From Bremia lactucae (Eukaryota > Oomycota > Peronosporomycetes > Peronosporales > Peronosporaceae): a stretch of DNA of 64,000 nt. Below the pieces are notes generated by a model. It saw nothing but the letters and a program-made list of their open reading frames with translations. It did not search any database and was not told the DNA's origin. Within the stretch, counting starts at the first letter, position 1, and each line of letters begins with the position of its first letter. The position numbers and the translations under genes are program-made. This document shows positions 63,158 through 64,000 of this stretch, one piece after another. The DNA is taken from assembly GCF_004359215.1 (NCBI RefSeq), contig NC_090619.1, positions 3,913,956 to 3,977,955 on the forward strand. The letters are read 5' to 3'.

Positions 63158-64000
63158 TAACATAAACTTGACGAGTCGAAGGAGAGGATAGCCTTGCTTA
63201 ATCAGCAAGGCTCTCAACAGACAGAACTGTTGAGGTTACATGAGATACAGACCCCTGTACCTGGGATGACGCACACGCGTCGTCCTGAAACCTTAAAGAT
63301 TGACATCTCTAAGTAAAGGGAAGTCGAAGAAGACTCCCTCTCAAGATGGATTGTCGAGTTGGGCGATGCCATAAGGGCTCGTCACATCGTCGACGAGCAA
63401 ATGCAAGTCGCATTTGCTCAATCAAATCTGGCAGGTCGTGCCAAACCTTGGGCACTAGACCTTAAGTTGCGCGACCCATATGTCTTTGGATCGAGATGCT
63501 TTTAAAGACCGGCTCAAATCGACGTTTGAACCGCCGAGGGCTGAGTTTAGAGCTCGATCAGAGCTTCTGAAACTCAAGCAAGGCAAGCGTGATGTTCACG
63601 CTTATGCCCAGCTCATACGACTCTTAGCGAGTTGTATTACAAGTAACCCAGTCCATGAACACACGCTGATTACGGTGTTGATGCAAGGTCTTACGGATGG
63701 TCCCGTAAAGACCCACCTGTTCCGCTTGGAACCGAATACGCTTGAAGAAGCAATATCCGTTGCGAACAGGAGGACTTTAGTTTGAGACACGATCAAGCTA
63801 GTTCGTCATCGTATCGTCCTCCATGACGACACGAGCTTGGAGATGCAGAATCTATGGACCTCCCTTATGTCGAAAGCGAAAAACCTCGCTTTTCGAGCAA
63901 TAAGCGTTTGCAGAAATGCAATCGCTGTCAAAAGATAGGACACGGTGCTCATGAGTGCAGTACCCCACGCCCAGTCTCGAGAGGTACTGAACGTAATAAT
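62665..64000 (+). mobile_element. A6: start of a family A element (continues past the window)
   Basis: LTR fragment 62665-62925, primer-binding site 62928-62945, and gag from 63068. Up to 63157 it is identical to A5; beyond that it diverges in sequence and lesions. Confidence 0.8.
63068..64000 (+). pseudogene. A6 gag (partial at window edge)
   Basis: The ATG at 63068 is followed by a TAA 30 codons in, the same stop position as A2. 63480-63785 carries the gag domain (RLKSTFEPPRAEFRARSELL, KLKQGKRDVHAYAQLIRLLA, TLEEAISVAN). A one-base deletion then shifts frame, and near 63915-63960 an intact knuckle CNRCQKIGHGAHEC appears. The frame runs off the right edge. Confidence 0.8.

Overview
The window looks like a transposon-dense stretch of an oomycete genome (a Phytophthora or downy-mildew type). 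The evidence is several families of Ty3/Gypsy elements whose gag and pol proteins resemble those I know from Phytophthora-like genomes, and one small host gene with a single 67-base intron. That assignment is inference from protein style, not a database match. About 96% of the window is LTR-retrotransposon DNA, nearly all broken by stops, frameshifts, deletions and nested insertions. I name the families A, A' (a diverged A-like copy), B, C, D and E. B, D and E carry a chromodomain after integrase (chromovirus type). A, B and C have gag zinc knuckles of the C-X2-C-X4-H-X4-C form (degraded in D). The LTRs of A, B and D all have ends close to TGTAAYGGGG...CCCCGTTACA, and the same kind of primer-binding site follows them.

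Layout: 1-820 A (minus; gag start and LTR); 906-8278 decayed B1 (minus); 8279-11482 A' (plus); 11483-24926 D (plus), split by the complete B3 insertion at 12000-19054 (minus, target duplication AGGGA, with a 961-bp internal inversion of gag/protease); 24927-26176 A2 (minus); 26177-27045 E1 (minus); 27047-31660 B4 (plus); 31661-33890 C1 (minus); 33891-34837 A3 (minus); 34838-36780 B5 (minus); a single N at 36781; 36782-37879 C2 (plus); 37880-43095 B4' (minus); 43096-46230 E2 (minus); 46231-48041 a triple nest of A inside a B LTR next to an A LTR piece, with a 569-base gap; 48042-49836 a host island with a BART-domain gene; 49837-57137 nearly complete B6 (minus); 57138-60944 A5 (plus); 60945-62664 B7 (minus); 62665-64000 A6 (plus). 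B4+C1 and C2+B4' form a 5.3-kb inverted repeat around the N, and a 1.64-kb block containing gag, LTR and LTR fragment is duplicated 5,527 bases apart.

The most interesting signal is an open frame on the strand opposite to pol in family B. It starts just inside the 3' LTR/polypurine tract, fills the roughly 1-kb region after the pol stop, and continues opposite the chromodomain and integrase tail. It recurs in all six B copies that keep this region (B1, B3, B4, B4', B5, B6). Between the diverged copies B1 and B3 the substitutions I checked are mostly synonymous in that antisense frame. The deduced protein (about 445 codons if its two shared lesions are discounted) has an acidic N-terminus, a conserved helical Arg/Glu-rich middle, a basic KRQRR-type patch and a C-terminal coiled coil. 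A possible counterpart lies in the same place in family E.
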